DNA of 64,000 bases from Dyadobacter arcticus (GCF_011762185.1 NZ_JAASQJ010000001.1:806001-870000), one strand, 5' to 3'; shown: positions 8,676 through 18,287, counted from the stretch's first letter. Notes: generated by a model not told the origin, from the sequence alone. Made by a program: numbers and translations.

Positions 8676-11600
8676 ATGAACCGGATTCTGAAAGCTTATT
8701 TAAAACGACTAACCAATCTCAGCGCACGCAATAAGTCCCTTTTACTTACCAACCTCGCAGCAGAACAATTTCTGGACATTCATGAGACGGATTTTCTTTT
8801 AGGGAAACCGTCTTTTGAGCTTGTAGGCCAATTGATTCAGCGAAAAACACGCATTGCGCTTTGCGATGTTGCAGATTCCCGTTTTGAAAAGGTTAATGAG
8901 GTGAGCAAGAGATTGCGAAAAATAGCACGTACTGAAAAATTCATAGAAGAGGAGCGGGGTTCGCAGGACTTGTATGTAGGATATCCATTTGTCAAAGGCA
9001 AGCTTTCCGACGGAACACCTATTCATGCCCCATTACTTTTTTTCCCGGTCACATTGCGGATGGAAAGGGAACAATGGTGTTTGTATGAAAGAGAAGAGAG
9101 TGCAATTACGCTGAATCAAAGTTTTGCGCTTGCTTATGCGCATTTTAATGAGTCGCCCATCCCCGATGATGTGCTGGAAAAATCTTTGGAAGATTTCTCG
9201 AAGGATTTTCTGGAATTCCGGACGCAATTATATGAATGGCTTAAGACGACGCCTTTCAAGATAAATTTTAACCAGCAGCTTTTTGAGGATAAGCTGGTTT
9301 CATTTAGTCCTGAAAAAAGTTCGGAATTGGCGGTTACCGAGCGAAATGGTGAGTTGAAGCTGTTTCCTGAGGCTGTTCTCGGTATTTTCCCGCAAGCAGG
9401 TTCTTATCTCGTTCCTGATTACAATACGCTTATTGAAAATTTTGAAGTAAAGCCCTTCGTGATGCCCCTGATTGGAAGTGAGGAATATGACCGGGAGGAA
9501 TTGGCAGAAGCGGATCCAATTGAAGTGGGTACCCGGAGCGTAAGAGAGGAGGAGGTGCTGACTCCGTTTTCGGTGGATGAGTCCCAAGAAGAGATTATTT
9601 TGGCGGTAAAATCGGGTCGATCCGTTGTTGTTCAGGGACCTCCGGGAAGCGGCAAGTCCCAATTAATTTGCAATCTGATGGCCGACTTTTCGGCGAGAGG
9701 TAAACGTGTTTTATTAGTTTGCCAAAAACGTGCCGCTCTTGATGTTGTTTATCAGCGCCTTACAAGTATTGGGATGAATGATTTTGTAGGCTTGATCCAT
9801 GATTTCAAGAATGACCGTTCATCGCTCTTCCGGCAAATTGCGTCACAAATTGAGAAGGTCGAGGCTTATCGACAGGAAAATTACAGCTTGGATGCCGTTT
9901 TTATAGAAAGGCAATTCGCCCAGGAAAGTCGTGCGATTGACAGGACGGTCGTTGATTTAACCAGTTTTCGAAATGCTTTATTTGATGAAAGTGAATGTGG
10001 GATCAGCATTAAAGAGTTATATCTTACTAGTAATCAGAACGCTGCCTTTGTAGAGGTTAAAGAATATTACAGACATTTCCGACCCGATACGTGGGATCAT
10101 TTCAAAAGACGTCTCAAAACATACAGCGAATACGCGCTGCACATTACGTCTCAACATGTTTGGAGCAAACGCAAAAGTTTCGCCACATTTGGCATAAGTG
10201 AGTTGCGTGACATGGAAAGGATGCTTGCTGAATGGCCAGGAGCATCTCTTCAACAGAAGGAAAAATTTGAATCCATAACAGATCGGGCATTTTCAGATAT
10301 ATTTATTGGAGACAGAAGCGAAATGCTGGAAAGGCTTTTGGATATTTCAGAGCTGGTATCAAACCCGCATTCATGGACATTATTTAAAACGTATATAGCT
10401 TCTCCGTTAAGCTGTCATGAAAGACTCGCGTTTATCAGACAAACCACCGACGCATTAGAGGGCTTTCTGGCGGAAGACGGTGTTGAATTTTCTTTAAAAG
10501 GTGAACAGCTTCCAATATTCGCACAAACTTTGAAAAAAGCTGTTGATGTCAAAAAATCAGCATTTAATGCACTTTGGTGGGATTTGTTTGCCAAGGATAA
10601 GAAGGAGATTGCTTTCGTAGCAGCCGAAAATGGGTTGACCTTATCTTTGGAGGATTTAACGACGCTTCAGCTTCGCGTGAGAAATCGTCAAGAACTACAC
10701 GCCTGGCTTAAAAATCCTAATTTGGGGTTTGAAACAAGCTACTTCAATGATGTTGACCCGCCAGAAGGTCAAAGATATTTGCAGTTTTTTCAACAAGCTG
10801 AAACGGCTGCTGACGCGGTCGTAGGAGCGACGATCGAACCATGGTTTTTGATTTTTACAGAAATGTCGTTGAAGGCGTCAGACATTTCTTCTTTCTTATC
10901 AAGCATAGGCCGGTTGAGGCAATGGCTGGAAGCGTGGGACCGTTTGGAAAAAGCCATGTCGCCCTTTTTGCTTCCTGATCAAATCAAAATGCTTGTCAAG
11001 GAGCCGACACACAGCCAACAATTGCTAAATTCTTTGCGAAAGGATTTTGATTCAATGGTCGACATGGATAGGATATGGCTGGAAATGTCTGCTCCCGAAC
11101 AATCCGTGACCCAAAAGGTTATCGAAGCGCGCAGCGTACGGGAGCGCAGCTCACACGAAATATTGACCGTTTTCGAAAACAGCATCAAATTGGCCTGGAT
11201 TGAACATATAGAAACAAAGCATCCTCATTTAAGGTCGGTAACGTCGCTGAAAATGAGGCAATGGGAGGAGCAAATTCAAGAAAGCATCACACATAAACAA
11301 AAATTAAGTGGCGATATCACTGGTATCAAACTCAGGGAAGCGACTTATCAGGATGTTGAAAAAAATCGATTAGGAAATCGGGTGACTTATAGGGAACTAG
11401 GGCATCAGGTTACCAAAAAGAGAAAGATATGGCCCATCAGAAAACTTCTTGAAAGCTACACGGACGAAGTATTTTCATTGGTTCCCTGCTGGATGGCGTC
11501 CCCGGAGGCAGTATCAGCTGTTTTTCCAATGCAGGCAGCTCTCTTTGACTTGGTGATTTTTGATGAGGCTTCGCAATGTTATGCGGAGTATGGCTTGCCG

Positions 11601-12662
11601 GCTGCATTTCGTGGAAAGCAGATTGTGGTAACTGGAGATAGTAAACAGCTGTCACCAAGTGATTTATACAAAATCCGTTTTGATGATAAGAGCGAGGAGG
11701 AAGAATATTCTGCCGTGATCGAAATTGAATCTTTGCTGGATCTGGCGGCGCAATCGCTGGAACAATATCAGCTAACCGGACATTACCGAAGTCTTTCCCT
11801 GGACCTTATTGATTTCTCTAACCAAAATTTCTATAAAAATACCCTGAAACTGCTCCCCGACTTTTCGAGGATTAACGAAGATGTGCCTGGAATTCAATAC
11901 ATTAAAACGGATGGCATTTGGAAAAATAATACGAATCTGGTAGAGGTTCAACGGGTGGTAGAATTGTTGAAAGAACTTGGGATTCAAAATCATAGCGTTG
12001 GAGTTGTCACATTCAATTTTTACCAGCAACAAGCAATTCAGGATAGCATTGAAAAGGAAGGGATCTCCGCCCCTGGCCTGTTTGTCAAAAACATTGAAAA
12101 TGTGCAAGGAGACGAGCGAGACATCATTATATTCTCGATGGGATATGCTCCCGACGAGAAAGGAAAGGTTGCTATGCAATTTGGTAGCCTCAATATGCAG
12201 GGAGGCGAAAACAGGCTCAATGTGGCAGTGACGCGTGCCCGAGAGCGGATCTATTTTGTTACTAGCTTATGGCCGCCCCAGTTGCAGACGGAGCAACTGG
12301 CTAATGCCGGGCCGAAAATGCTGAAAGCCTATCTTGAGTACGCCCTGGAAGTTTCAGAGGGTAAGTTTCAGCCTCAGCCTGTTTCGACAAAACAATTCAA
12401 GGCGGACTGGCTTTTAAAGGACCGCTTACTTCAACTGCAGCCTGAATATGGGAAGGAATTGCCTTTTGGTGATGTGACGGTTAAAAAAGAAGGGGTATAT
12501 AAGGGTTTGATCCTGACGGATGACGATTTGTACCATCATAGCAAGTCGTCGAAAGAACCACACGCTTATCTACCCCTCCTCCTGCGAATGAAAAATTGGC
12601 CGTTCAAACGCGTTTATAGCCGCCAATATTGGGCTAATACATTGGATGACAGCATCTTATAA
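8676..12662 (+). CDS. Large DUF4011-type superfamily 1 helicase with a degenerate nuclease-like C-terminus
   Basis: This 1328-residue cytoplasmic protein starts with a DUF4011-like motif (LTNLSARNKSLLLTNL, residues about 12-27). Walker A is GPPGSGKS at 321-328, followed by LVCQKRAALDVVYQRL typical of UPF1/Dna2-like helicases. Walker B is FDEASQ with Asp963 and Glu964. Later motifs follow: TGDSKQLSPSDL, LTGHYRS, VQGDERDIIIFSMGY, and NVAVTRARERIYF (motif VI). Between motifs Ia and II lies a long, mostly helical insert of about 600 residues. The last about 90 residues resemble the MTES_1575/Vsr-like nuclease domain that ends many DUF4011 proteins, keeping the YHHS and the aromatic tail (RVYSRQYW), but the usual E-x-D-G is TDDD, so nuclease activity is doubtful. 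A role in DNA repair or defence is inference. Its stop overlaps the end of the convergent DUF1080 gene by 6 bases. Confidence 0.88.
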   Translation: MNRILKAYLKRLTNLSARNKSLLLTNLAAEQFLDIHETDFLLGKPSFELVGQLIQRKTRIALCDVADSRFEKVNEVSKRLRKIARTEKFIEEERGSQDLYVGYPFVKGKLSDGTPIHAPLLFFPVTLRMEREQWCLYEREESAITLNQSFALAYAHFNESPIPDDVLEKSLEDFSKDFLEFRTQLYEWLKTTPFKINFNQQLFEDKLVSFSPEKSSELAVTERNGELKLFPEAVLGIFPQAGSYLVPDYNTLIENFEVKPFVMPLIGSEEYDREELAEADPIEVGTRSVREEEVLTPFSVDESQEEIILAVKSGRSVVVQGPPGSGKSQLICNLMADFSARGKRVLLVCQKRAALDVVYQRLTSIGMNDFVGLIHDFKNDRSSLFRQIASQIEKVEAYRQENYSLDAVFIERQFAQESRAIDRTVVDLTSFRNALFDESECGISIKELYLTSNQNAAFVEVKEYYRHFRPDTWDHFKRRLKTYSEYALHITSQHVWSKRKSFATFGISELRDMERMLAEWPGASLQQKEKFESITDRAFSDIFIGDRSEMLERLLDISELVSNPHSWTLFKTYIASPLSCHERLAFIRQTTDALEGFLAEDGVEFSLKGEQLPIFAQTLKKAVDVKKSAFNALWWDLFAKDKKEIAFVAAENGLTLSLEDLTTLQLRVRNRQELHAWLKNPNLGFETSYFNDVDPPEGQRYLQFFQQAETAADAVVGATIEPWFLIFTEMSLKASDISSFLSSIGRLRQWLEAWDRLEKAMSPFLLPDQIKMLVKEPTHSQQLLNSLRKDFDSMVDMDRIWLEMSAPEQSVTQKVIEARSVRERSSHEILTVFENSIKLAWIEHIETKHPHLRSVTSLKMRQWEEQIQESITHKQKLSGDITGIKLREATYQDVEKNRLGNRVTYRELGHQVTKKRKIWPIRKLLESYTDEVFSLVPCWMASPEAVSAVFPMQAALFDLVIFDEASQCYAEYGLPAAFRGKQIVVTGDSKQLSPSDLYKIRFDDKSEEEEYSAVIEIESLLDLAAQSLEQYQLTGHYRSLSLDLIDFSNQNFYKNTLKLLPDFSRINEDVPGIQYIKTDGIWKNNTNLVEVQRVVELLKELGIQNHSVGVVTFNFYQQQAIQDSIEKEGISAPGLFVKNIENVQGDERDIIIFSMGYAPDEKGKVAMQFGSLNMQGGENRLNVAVTRARERIYFVTSLWPPQLQTEQLANAGPKMLKAYLEYALEVSEGKFQPQPVSTKQFKADWLLKDRLLQLQPEYGKELPFGDVTVKKEGVYKGLILTDDDLYHHSKSSKEPHAYLPLLLRMKNWPFKRVYSRQYWANTLDDSIL

Positions 12663-13367
12663 CTCTTTAATGCGGATGTTCCTGAAAGATACCTGGTTTC
12701 CATGGTCTTGCAATGCGATCTTTCCTTTTGAAGAAGCACCAAATCCCTCCCAGGTTTTGAATTTGCTTCCCGCAACCAGCTTGTCCCAATCTGCGCCCTG
12801 TGTAGGGAAGTCAACTACTTTTTTACCATTAAGCCAGCTTTCGCCATGGCCGCCTTTGATGACAATTTTTGCTTTATTCCACTGTCCCGCAGGTTTCACA
12901 ACTTTGATATCGTTAGGTGGAAGCATATCATACAATGAGCCGGATTTGTGGTTACCGGCTTTTCCCGCTTTTGAATCCGGATGTTTTTCGTCGTCCAAAA
13001 CCTGGATTTCCGGACCGGTAGAGTAGGGGCAGCAGTACTTTTTATCTTCAATCACGTGATAAATAATGCCGCTGTTTCCGCCTTCTGCGATCTTCCATTC
13101 TAATTCAAGTTCGAAATCACCGTACTCTTTATCTGTAACAAGATCCTTTCCTCCTTTTTCTGCAAGCACGATCGCTTTGTCCTCAATTTTCCATTGCGGT
13201 AACACTTTGTCTGATTGCCAGCTGTGCCAGCCATTCAGGCTTTTGCCATCAAAAAGTGTAACCCATTTGCCTTTTTCCTGGGCAATGGCAGTAGTTCCAT
13301 TTAATATGAGTGAAACCATTGCGATAGCCGATGCCTTACCTAAAGCTTGCCATTTTTTACAATTCAT
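12657..13367 (-). CDS. Secreted DUF1080 (3-keto-disaccharide hydrolase-like) protein
   Basis: This 236-residue protein has a signal peptide ending near AIAQ (residue about 29-30) and one DUF1080 domain with the usual landmarks: WVTLFDGKSLNGWHSW at the start, GDFELELEWKI, GGNSGIIYHV, and GKIALQDHGNQVSFRNIRIK at the end. The family has a concanavalin-like beta sandwich; some members cleave 3-keto-glycosides, and the Pfam name reflects this. It likely acts in the periplasm on sugar derivatives. There is no sugar gene next to it to define the substrate. The 3' end overlaps the helicase gene's stop on the other strand by 6 bases. Confidence 0.92.
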   Translation of the reverse strand: MNCKKWQALGKASAIAMVSLILNGTTAIAQEKGKWVTLFDGKSLNGWHSWQSDKVLPQWKIEDKAIVLAEKGGKDLVTDKEYGDFELELEWKIAEGGNSGIIYHVIEDKKYCCPYSTGPEIQVLDDEKHPDSKAGKAGNHKSGSLYDMLPPNDIKVVKPAGQWNKAKIVIKGGHGESWLNGKKVVDFPTQGADWDKLVAGSKFKTWEGFGASSKGKIALQDHGNQVSFRNIRIKEL

Positions 13368-13490
13368 GTCTTCTTTGTTAAAAGTTTTGGATCACAATAT
13401 TAAGTACTTTTATACAGCTAATTACTTATTTTGATCAAAAGTTGGGCAGTTGTTCTCTGCCTTCATCAGCAAATACATAACCCCAATGAT

Positions 13491-13880
13491 ATGGCTTCCA
13501 TATTCTCGAAAATAGTAAAAGGGGAAATCCCTTGCCATAAAGTAGCGGAGAATGACGATTTCTTGGCTTTTCTGGACGCTTTTCCAATTGCGAATGGTCA
13601 CACGCTTGTTATTCCAAAAAAGGAAATAGACTATCTGTTTGACCTGGATGAAGAATTGTACTCGAAACTCTTTCTTTTCGCGAAAAGCATTGTTCCCGCG
13701 CTTGAAAAAGCGGTTCCTTGTCTGCGTATTGGTGTGAGTGTAATTGGTTTGGAAGTGCCTCACGCACATATCCATCTACTTCCGTTAAATAGTATGGCTG
13801 ATGCAGATTTTGGAAAGAAAATTAAGGTTTCGCAAGAAGAATTGGCGGCAACTGCTGAAAAAATCCGAAACAACTTTTGA
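13491..13880 (+). CDS. HIT-family nucleotide hydrolase/transferase
   Basis: This 129-residue protein begins SIFSKIVKGEIPCHKVAEN and has the histidine triad HAHIHLLPL at residues 91-99 (His91, His93, His95), the catalytic signature of HIT proteins of the Hint/HinT branch. These cytoplasmic enzymes cleave phosphoramidates or AMP-lysine type compounds, and their biological substrates are mostly unclear. I chose the ATG at 13491 because the frame upstream (13431-13490) adds about 20 residues unlike the family start. It is divergent from the DUF1080 gene and convergent with the Wzi-like gene. Confidence 0.93.
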   Translation: MASIFSKIVKGEIPCHKVAENDDFLAFLDAFPIANGHTLVIPKKEIDYLFDLDEELYSKLFLFAKSIVPALEKAVPCLRIGVSVIGLEVPHAHIHLLPLNSMADADFGKKIKVSQEELAATAEKIRNNF

Positions 13881-13891
13881 GAAGATTGACT

Positions 13892-15376
13892 TCAATAAAA
13901 TGAGAAGTCTTTCCTTACACCAATCATAAATCCGTAAGTTTTTCGGTATAAATCACCGATATCGGCAGCGTATGCTCCTTTAAGGGTTAATCCTCCCAAA
14001 ATATCTAATTTGGACTGTATGGCGAATAAGCCTGAGAATTGCATGGGTAAACCGTGGAACCTTTCGAGATAGGTACCTGAGTTATTGGAATAAGAAAGTT
14101 TTGTTTGCCATTCAATTTTTCTGAACAGAGTGCCTTTTAACCCCAAATGATATACAAGGACGCGGTTATTGTTGGTGAAATTATCTGCATACAACGGCCA
14201 TTTCCAGCTTGTTTGTGAAGTAGGTGTGATAAAGGGAGTTCCTACGGTGCGGTCGAAGTAGGACCAGCCATCCCTGACTTGCTGATTATTGAAATAATTG
14301 TCATGTCCCCGGTATTTCCCATTTCCAATAATAAAAATATCTCCGCCCTGATCTTTAGTGAAAAGCACTTCTAACACTCCTTCGGTTATCTCAAAATCGG
14401 CACCATAAGAATTCTTCTTTTTGATCCGGAAGCCGGTTAAGCCATCCGCGATTGAGGTCAGGTAAAACAATGAACCGTCTTCATATACAAACTGTCGGTA
14501 CAGCAAAAAACTAGCCTCGTAAGTTTCGACTTCAACAGCCATATCAATGGAGCCAAGATGATTGCCGATCCTGCTTGTACTGTCAAAATGCTGAAGATTG
14601 TCCCCTGATCCTCCAATGGTTCCAGCTACTGCATGAAGATAGTTTGAGAAACCATCTGGCAGGCTGCCATCTGTCGTAGTACCAAAATATTTTGATTTAC
14701 CTCCCCATTGAACCTGATGGTTAAAGCCCCCATATAATTTCAGCTTAGAGTTTGCTTTTCCAATGCGTAAATAAAAAGCTTTCTGATGAAGCTTCAGACC
14801 ACTAGTGGCAGGCCTGCCTCGTTCGAAAATGCCGTCGGAATAGAATGCCTGAAAGGATATCCAATTTTTCGTAAACGGAACAGAGACAAAGCGGGTTGTT
14901 CCGATAAATATTTTAGGTATTGGAAGTGCATTGCCCGACCAGGCATAAGACCCGGAACCTAAGGTTGAGTCAGCCAGGCCAACCCATTGTTTTTTGCGGC
15001 CAACGTATAATTCCCAGTTTTTAAATTTCAGCGTAGCATGCAGTTGTGGCAGCAGCAGCTTTGGTGTGTCATTGTAGCTTCCCACGGCTTCCACACCGAA
15101 GCCCAGTCTCCAAATATTTCTGTTTGTGTTGGCCGACAATGTCCAGTAATGCTCAATGCCTACTCTGGCAATTCCTGCTGGCCCGGTGACGGGAATTGTT
15201 CCGAACTGATTAGCCTGGATCCAAAACGGAGTATGACCGTTATTGCTTCCGGTACCGTCAAACTCAATATAGTTGGTGGTGGAATCAGTATAAATCTCAG
15301 GTTGGCTGGGCTCAGTTTGTGAAAAACCAATAATAGGCACTACAAGAAGGAAAATAAGGAAGTTAAAAATTCTCAT
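13892..15376 (-). CDS. Wzi-type capsule assembly protein (first of two)
   Basis: This 494-residue protein has a signal peptide ending near FSQ (residue about 20) and a body of alternating, aromatic-rich beta strands typical of the outer membrane barrel Cap_assemb_Wzi. Family-like segments include HTPFWIQANQFGTIP near the start, the WVGLADSTLGSGSYAWSGNA region, and FNHQVQWGG. Wzi proteins bind polysaccharide at the cell surface and help capsule assembly. I chose ATG at 15376; the longer frame begins with TTG at 15388. A paralogue of similar length lies just upstream on the same strand, and the exopolysaccharide locus continues beyond it. Confidence 0.88.
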   Translation of the reverse strand: MRIFNFLIFLLVVPIIGFSQTEPSQPEIYTDSTTNYIEFDGTGSNNGHTPFWIQANQFGTIPVTGPAGIARVGIEHYWTLSANTNRNIWRLGFGVEAVGSYNDTPKLLLPQLHATLKFKNWELYVGRKKQWVGLADSTLGSGSYAWSGNALPIPKIFIGTTRFVSVPFTKNWISFQAFYSDGIFERGRPATSGLKLHQKAFYLRIGKANSKLKLYGGFNHQVQWGGKSKYFGTTTDGSLPDGFSNYLHAVAGTIGGSGDNLQHFDSTSRIGNHLGSIDMAVEVETYEASFLLYRQFVYEDGSLFYLTSIADGLTGFRIKKKNSYGADFEITEGVLEVLFTKDQGGDIFIIGNGKYRGHDNYFNNQQVRDGWSYFDRTVGTPFITPTSQTSWKWPLYADNFTNNNRVLVYHLGLKGTLFRKIEWQTKLSYSNNSGTYLERFHGLPMQFSGLFAIQSKLDILGGLTLKGAYAADIGDLYRKTYGFMIGVRKDFSFY

Positions 15377-15485
15377 AAAATTGCCCAACAGCTCGTTCGT
15401 AATGTGTATAATGTAAATCTCAAGGAAACAAAAATAAGTATAACTTTTCTGTATTCATATTGTACTTCGCGGTTGGACTGGACTA

Positions 15486-16931
15486 TCAGTCGATAAAGCC
15501 ATTTTTCCGAAACCCAATCAGCAATCCAAAGGAATGGTTATATAAGTCTCCGACGTCCGATGATATGCTCGAAAAAATAGCGGAGCCTTTCATCATTTTT
15601 AAACTTTTCTCCGCACTTAGAATAACGGATGCCTGCTGCTTTACCTTGTCGTAGGAATTAAAAAATGTGCCGGAATTCCGGGAGTATGTGCCTTTAAACC
15701 CCAACCGTACATTCAACCAGGTCGCGGTTAACCCGGTATGAAATGCCCAGAGACGGTTATTATTGGTAAATTCAGAGCTGCTTTTGGGCAAATCTTGCCT
15801 TGTATTCCCCGAAGCAGGAATGAGTGGGGTACCGATTCCTGTACCAAAATATGACCAGCCTCTCCGATACAGGTAACTGTTATAATAATTGCCTCTCTCA
15901 AATAGTGCCAGTCCGCCAAGCGGTGAGCTATTAATCTGGTTCTGTGTTCCTAAAACTTCAATAAGAAAAGACTGAAATGCGAAATACGTAGATCCATCTG
16001 GCAGTCTACCGATCCGTTTTATACTCAGGCCATTCAAACCATCTTCAAAATTGATTACTTTGAAAAGAGACCCTGTTTCGTATATATTTTGTCGATATAA
16101 AAAATACAGCCAATTTTTACGTTTCCACTCACCACCAATGTCAATCGTGCCGAAATGGTTTCCGACTTTCCTATTGTCAACCGTTTTGCCGATGATGGTA
16201 TACCAATATGCCTTAGTCGGTTTGAATTCGTAGAGGGGGTTAATTTGTGCTTCACCACCCCACATGGCCTGATGATTCATTCCGGCATAAATCTTAAATC
16301 GCTGTGATGTGTTACCAAACCTCAGGTACATGCTTTTTTGGTGAAAATAGGTGCGGGGAATCCGGATGGTGCTTCCATAGTTAATGCTACTTGCCCCAAG
16401 ATAACCATCGGAGTATGAGAATTTAAAGGATACAAATCCATTGGAAAAATAGAACGGGTAATAATTTGGGATGGATATTTGCACCCTCGGGATCGGCCGT
16501 GCGTTACCAGCCACGGACAGAGAGCCGGATGTAAGCGTGGTATCCATTAAACCCGTAACCATGCTTTTCTGCCCCGCTAATATTTCTACTATTCCAATTT
16601 TCGCCGCCACGTAGGCATTAGATAAAAATAAGTTGGTGGTGGATTTGCCATAGCTCCCAATGGCCTGCAAGCCAGCACTCCATTGAAATAAACGGGGATT
16701 GTTTGGATTGTACACTTTATACACGCCGAGATTGCCCAAAACAAATTTTCCATCCAGTGGGACGCTGCCGTTTTGATTGGCTTGTTCCCAGAATGGCGTT
16801 TGTTCTGTGGCACCTGCCGCCACGACAGATGCATTGTAGTAAAGCGTAGAATCCTGTGCGTAAACATTGAACGCGAGGAAAGACAAAGATAATATTAAAC
16901 AGACTCGCAACTGAGGGATCGGGGCCGGCAT
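15486..16931 (-). CDS. Wzi-type capsule assembly protein (second of two)
   Basis: This 481-residue protein has a signal peptide ending near NVYAQ (residue about 26) and the same landmarks as its neighbour: QTPFWEQANQNGSVPLDG, the MDTTLTSGSLSVAGNARPIP region, and MNHQAMWGGEAQ. It shares the family and order of motifs with the gene at 13892-15376 but is clearly divergent in sequence, so this is an old tandem duplication or two separate acquisitions. The expected place is the outer membrane, with a role in anchoring or organising the surface polysaccharide. A strong terminator lies upstream between this gene and the priming transferase, so the Wzi pair is probably transcribed on its own. Confidence 0.88.
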   Translation of the reverse strand: MPAPIPQLRVCLILSLSFLAFNVYAQDSTLYYNASVVAAGATEQTPFWEQANQNGSVPLDGKFVLGNLGVYKVYNPNNPRLFQWSAGLQAIGSYGKSTTNLFLSNAYVAAKIGIVEILAGQKSMVTGLMDTTLTSGSLSVAGNARPIPRVQISIPNYYPFYFSNGFVSFKFSYSDGYLGASSINYGSTIRIPRTYFHQKSMYLRFGNTSQRFKIYAGMNHQAMWGGEAQINPLYEFKPTKAYWYTIIGKTVDNRKVGNHFGTIDIGGEWKRKNWLYFLYRQNIYETGSLFKVINFEDGLNGLSIKRIGRLPDGSTYFAFQSFLIEVLGTQNQINSSPLGGLALFERGNYYNSYLYRRGWSYFGTGIGTPLIPASGNTRQDLPKSSSEFTNNNRLWAFHTGLTATWLNVRLGFKGTYSRNSGTFFNSYDKVKQQASVILSAEKSLKMMKGSAIFSSISSDVGDLYNHSFGLLIGFRKNGFID

Positions 16932-16999
16932 GTAAATAAATAGAGAAACGTCTTTTCCGTTGATGAAAGGTTATTTTGCCAAAGTTATAACGTTAATTC

Positions 17000-17035
17000 A
17001 AAAAAAACTCTCAGACGAGAATCTCGACCTGAGAG
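17000..17035 (-). terminator. Terminator after the priming sugar transferase gene
   Basis: On the minus strand CTCTCAG (17035-17029) pairs with CTGAGAG (17014-17008); the inner GAG/CTC can extend the fold. Eight T follow (17007-17000). It separates the priming transferase from the two Wzi genes. Confidence 0.85.
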
Positions 17036-17094
17036 CTTAAGAGTAAAAAATGTCAATCCTGGTATGCGTGTTTCGAAAAAGCTTCTTTTTGATG

Positions 17095-18096
17095 TTATCG
17101 ACCTCTTTTCTTCAAGATTACAACAGCGGTCAGCAAAATGATTTTCATTTCCAGAAACAGATTCCAATTTTTTATATAGTAGAGATCATACATGAGTTTG
17201 TGACGGGCATCATATACGCCAGCCCCATAGGAATACATTACCTGTGCATATCCAGTGATCCCGGGCTTGATATTGTGCCTCATGTTGTAGTAAGGGATCG
17301 TTTCGTCAAAAGTTTCTGTGAAAACCTGCCTTTCCGGGCGAGGGCCTATAAGTGATAAGTCTCTCCTGAATATATTAATGATCTGAGGAAGCTCATCAAT
17401 CCGGCTCAATCGCATAAAAGAGCCATAGGAAAAAGTTCGAGCATCATTTTTCTTGGAGAAGGAAGCGCCATTCTGTTCCGCATCCAAGCCCATTGACCGG
17501 AATTTTATACAATTGAAAGAGACGTTGTTCATGCCAACACGTTCCTGATAGTAAAAGACAGGCCCCGGAGATTCCAGCTTGATTCTGAAATAACTCAATA
17601 TCCAGAGTGGAAGTGTGAATAGAAACAGGATGATTGAGATAGTCACGTCGATAATCTTTTTCGGATATCTCACTCTTCTCCCAAAGACGGGTAAGGAAAG
17701 CAGATTTGGATTAATTTCCGAGACGTTATCGGGGATGTAAACTTTTTTGAGAATCTTTTCGCAAAAATCGTAAACCGTGTTGATGCGAATGGATTTATTT
17801 TTCCTGACAACCAGCTCGTAAATGACCCTGTTTCTCTTATCATATTGGGGATTGGTCACAAGATGGATCTTCTCAAATTTATCCAAAAGCGGCCTCACGG
17901 TATGATTTAGCAAGTAATCGTCATCAGAACTATGCGGAATAAGAATGATCTCCTTATATTTTTTAAGTAGTAAGGCTAGATCATATTTCTGAAGAAAATA
18001 ATCATAACTGGTAACAATCAATACTTCTTCTGAAACGGCAGTTTTGCTTAGTAGTCTGTGAATATACCTCCGTTCCGATACGTAAGTGTTGCTCAT
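17095..18096 (-). CDS. Priming sugar-phosphate transferase (undecaprenyl-phosphate glycosyl-1-phosphate transferase, WcaJ/WbaP C-terminal type)
   Basis: This 333-residue enzyme should start the repeat unit by moving a hexose-1-phosphate from a nucleotide sugar to undecaprenyl phosphate at the inner membrane. Residues about 1-140 form a soluble N-terminal part without the four membrane spans of full WbaP. A single hydrophobic segment at about 148-170 (ISIILFLFTLPLWILSYF) precedes the Bac_transf domain: ESPGPVFYYQERVG, FNCIKFRSM, then RLSRIDELPQIINIF with the Asp-Glu pair, and LSLIGPRPER. It sits at the 3' side of the exopolysaccharide locus. A terminator follows and a leader of about 340 bases with a possible attenuator precedes it. 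The exact sugar cannot be read from sequence. Confidence 0.92.
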   Translation of the reverse strand: MSNTYVSERRYIHRLLSKTAVSEEVLIVTSYDYFLQKYDLALLLKKYKEIILIPHSSDDDYLLNHTVRPLLDKFEKIHLVTNPQYDKRNRVIYELVVRKNKSIRINTVYDFCEKILKKVYIPDNVSEINPNLLSLPVFGRRVRYPKKIIDVTISIILFLFTLPLWILSYFRIKLESPGPVFYYQERVGMNNVSFNCIKFRSMGLDAEQNGASFSKKNDARTFSYGSFMRLSRIDELPQIINIFRRDLSLIGPRPERQVFTETFDETIPYYNMRHNIKPGITGYAQVMYSYGAGVYDARHKLMYDLYYIKNWNLFLEMKIILLTAVVILKKRGR

Positions 18097-18132
18097 ATGT
18101 GTGTATTTTGATACAAGAATATCTTAAACAAT

Positions 18133-18156
18133 AAAAAAAAGTGTGTCAAGACACAA
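18133..18156 (-). terminator. Possible attenuator hairpin in the priming transferase leader
   Basis: Read on the minus strand, TGTGT (loop CTTG) ACACA, then C and eight T (18140-18133). The stem is only five or six pairs, so it is weak, but the long T run directly after it is suggestive. It lies about 37 bases before the start codon. Confidence 0.4.
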
Positions 18157-18279
18157 GTTTAAACATAAACTTTTTAAAAATGAAATTAACTCACCAATAT
18201 AACAATATAAATTTTTTGGGATCGATGCCAGATAAACTAGTGAACCTGTGTTGTCTAAATGCTTACTTGGCCGTTATTT

Positions 18280-18287
18280 CAAAAGTA
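18280..18287 (-). promoter_or_regulatory. Possible -7 promoter element for the priming transferase gene
   Basis: On the minus strand the bases read TACTTTTG, matching TAnnTTTG. A -33 TTG at the right spacing is not seen. Transcription from here would give a leader of about 175 bases containing the hairpin at 18133-18156. Confidence 0.3.
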
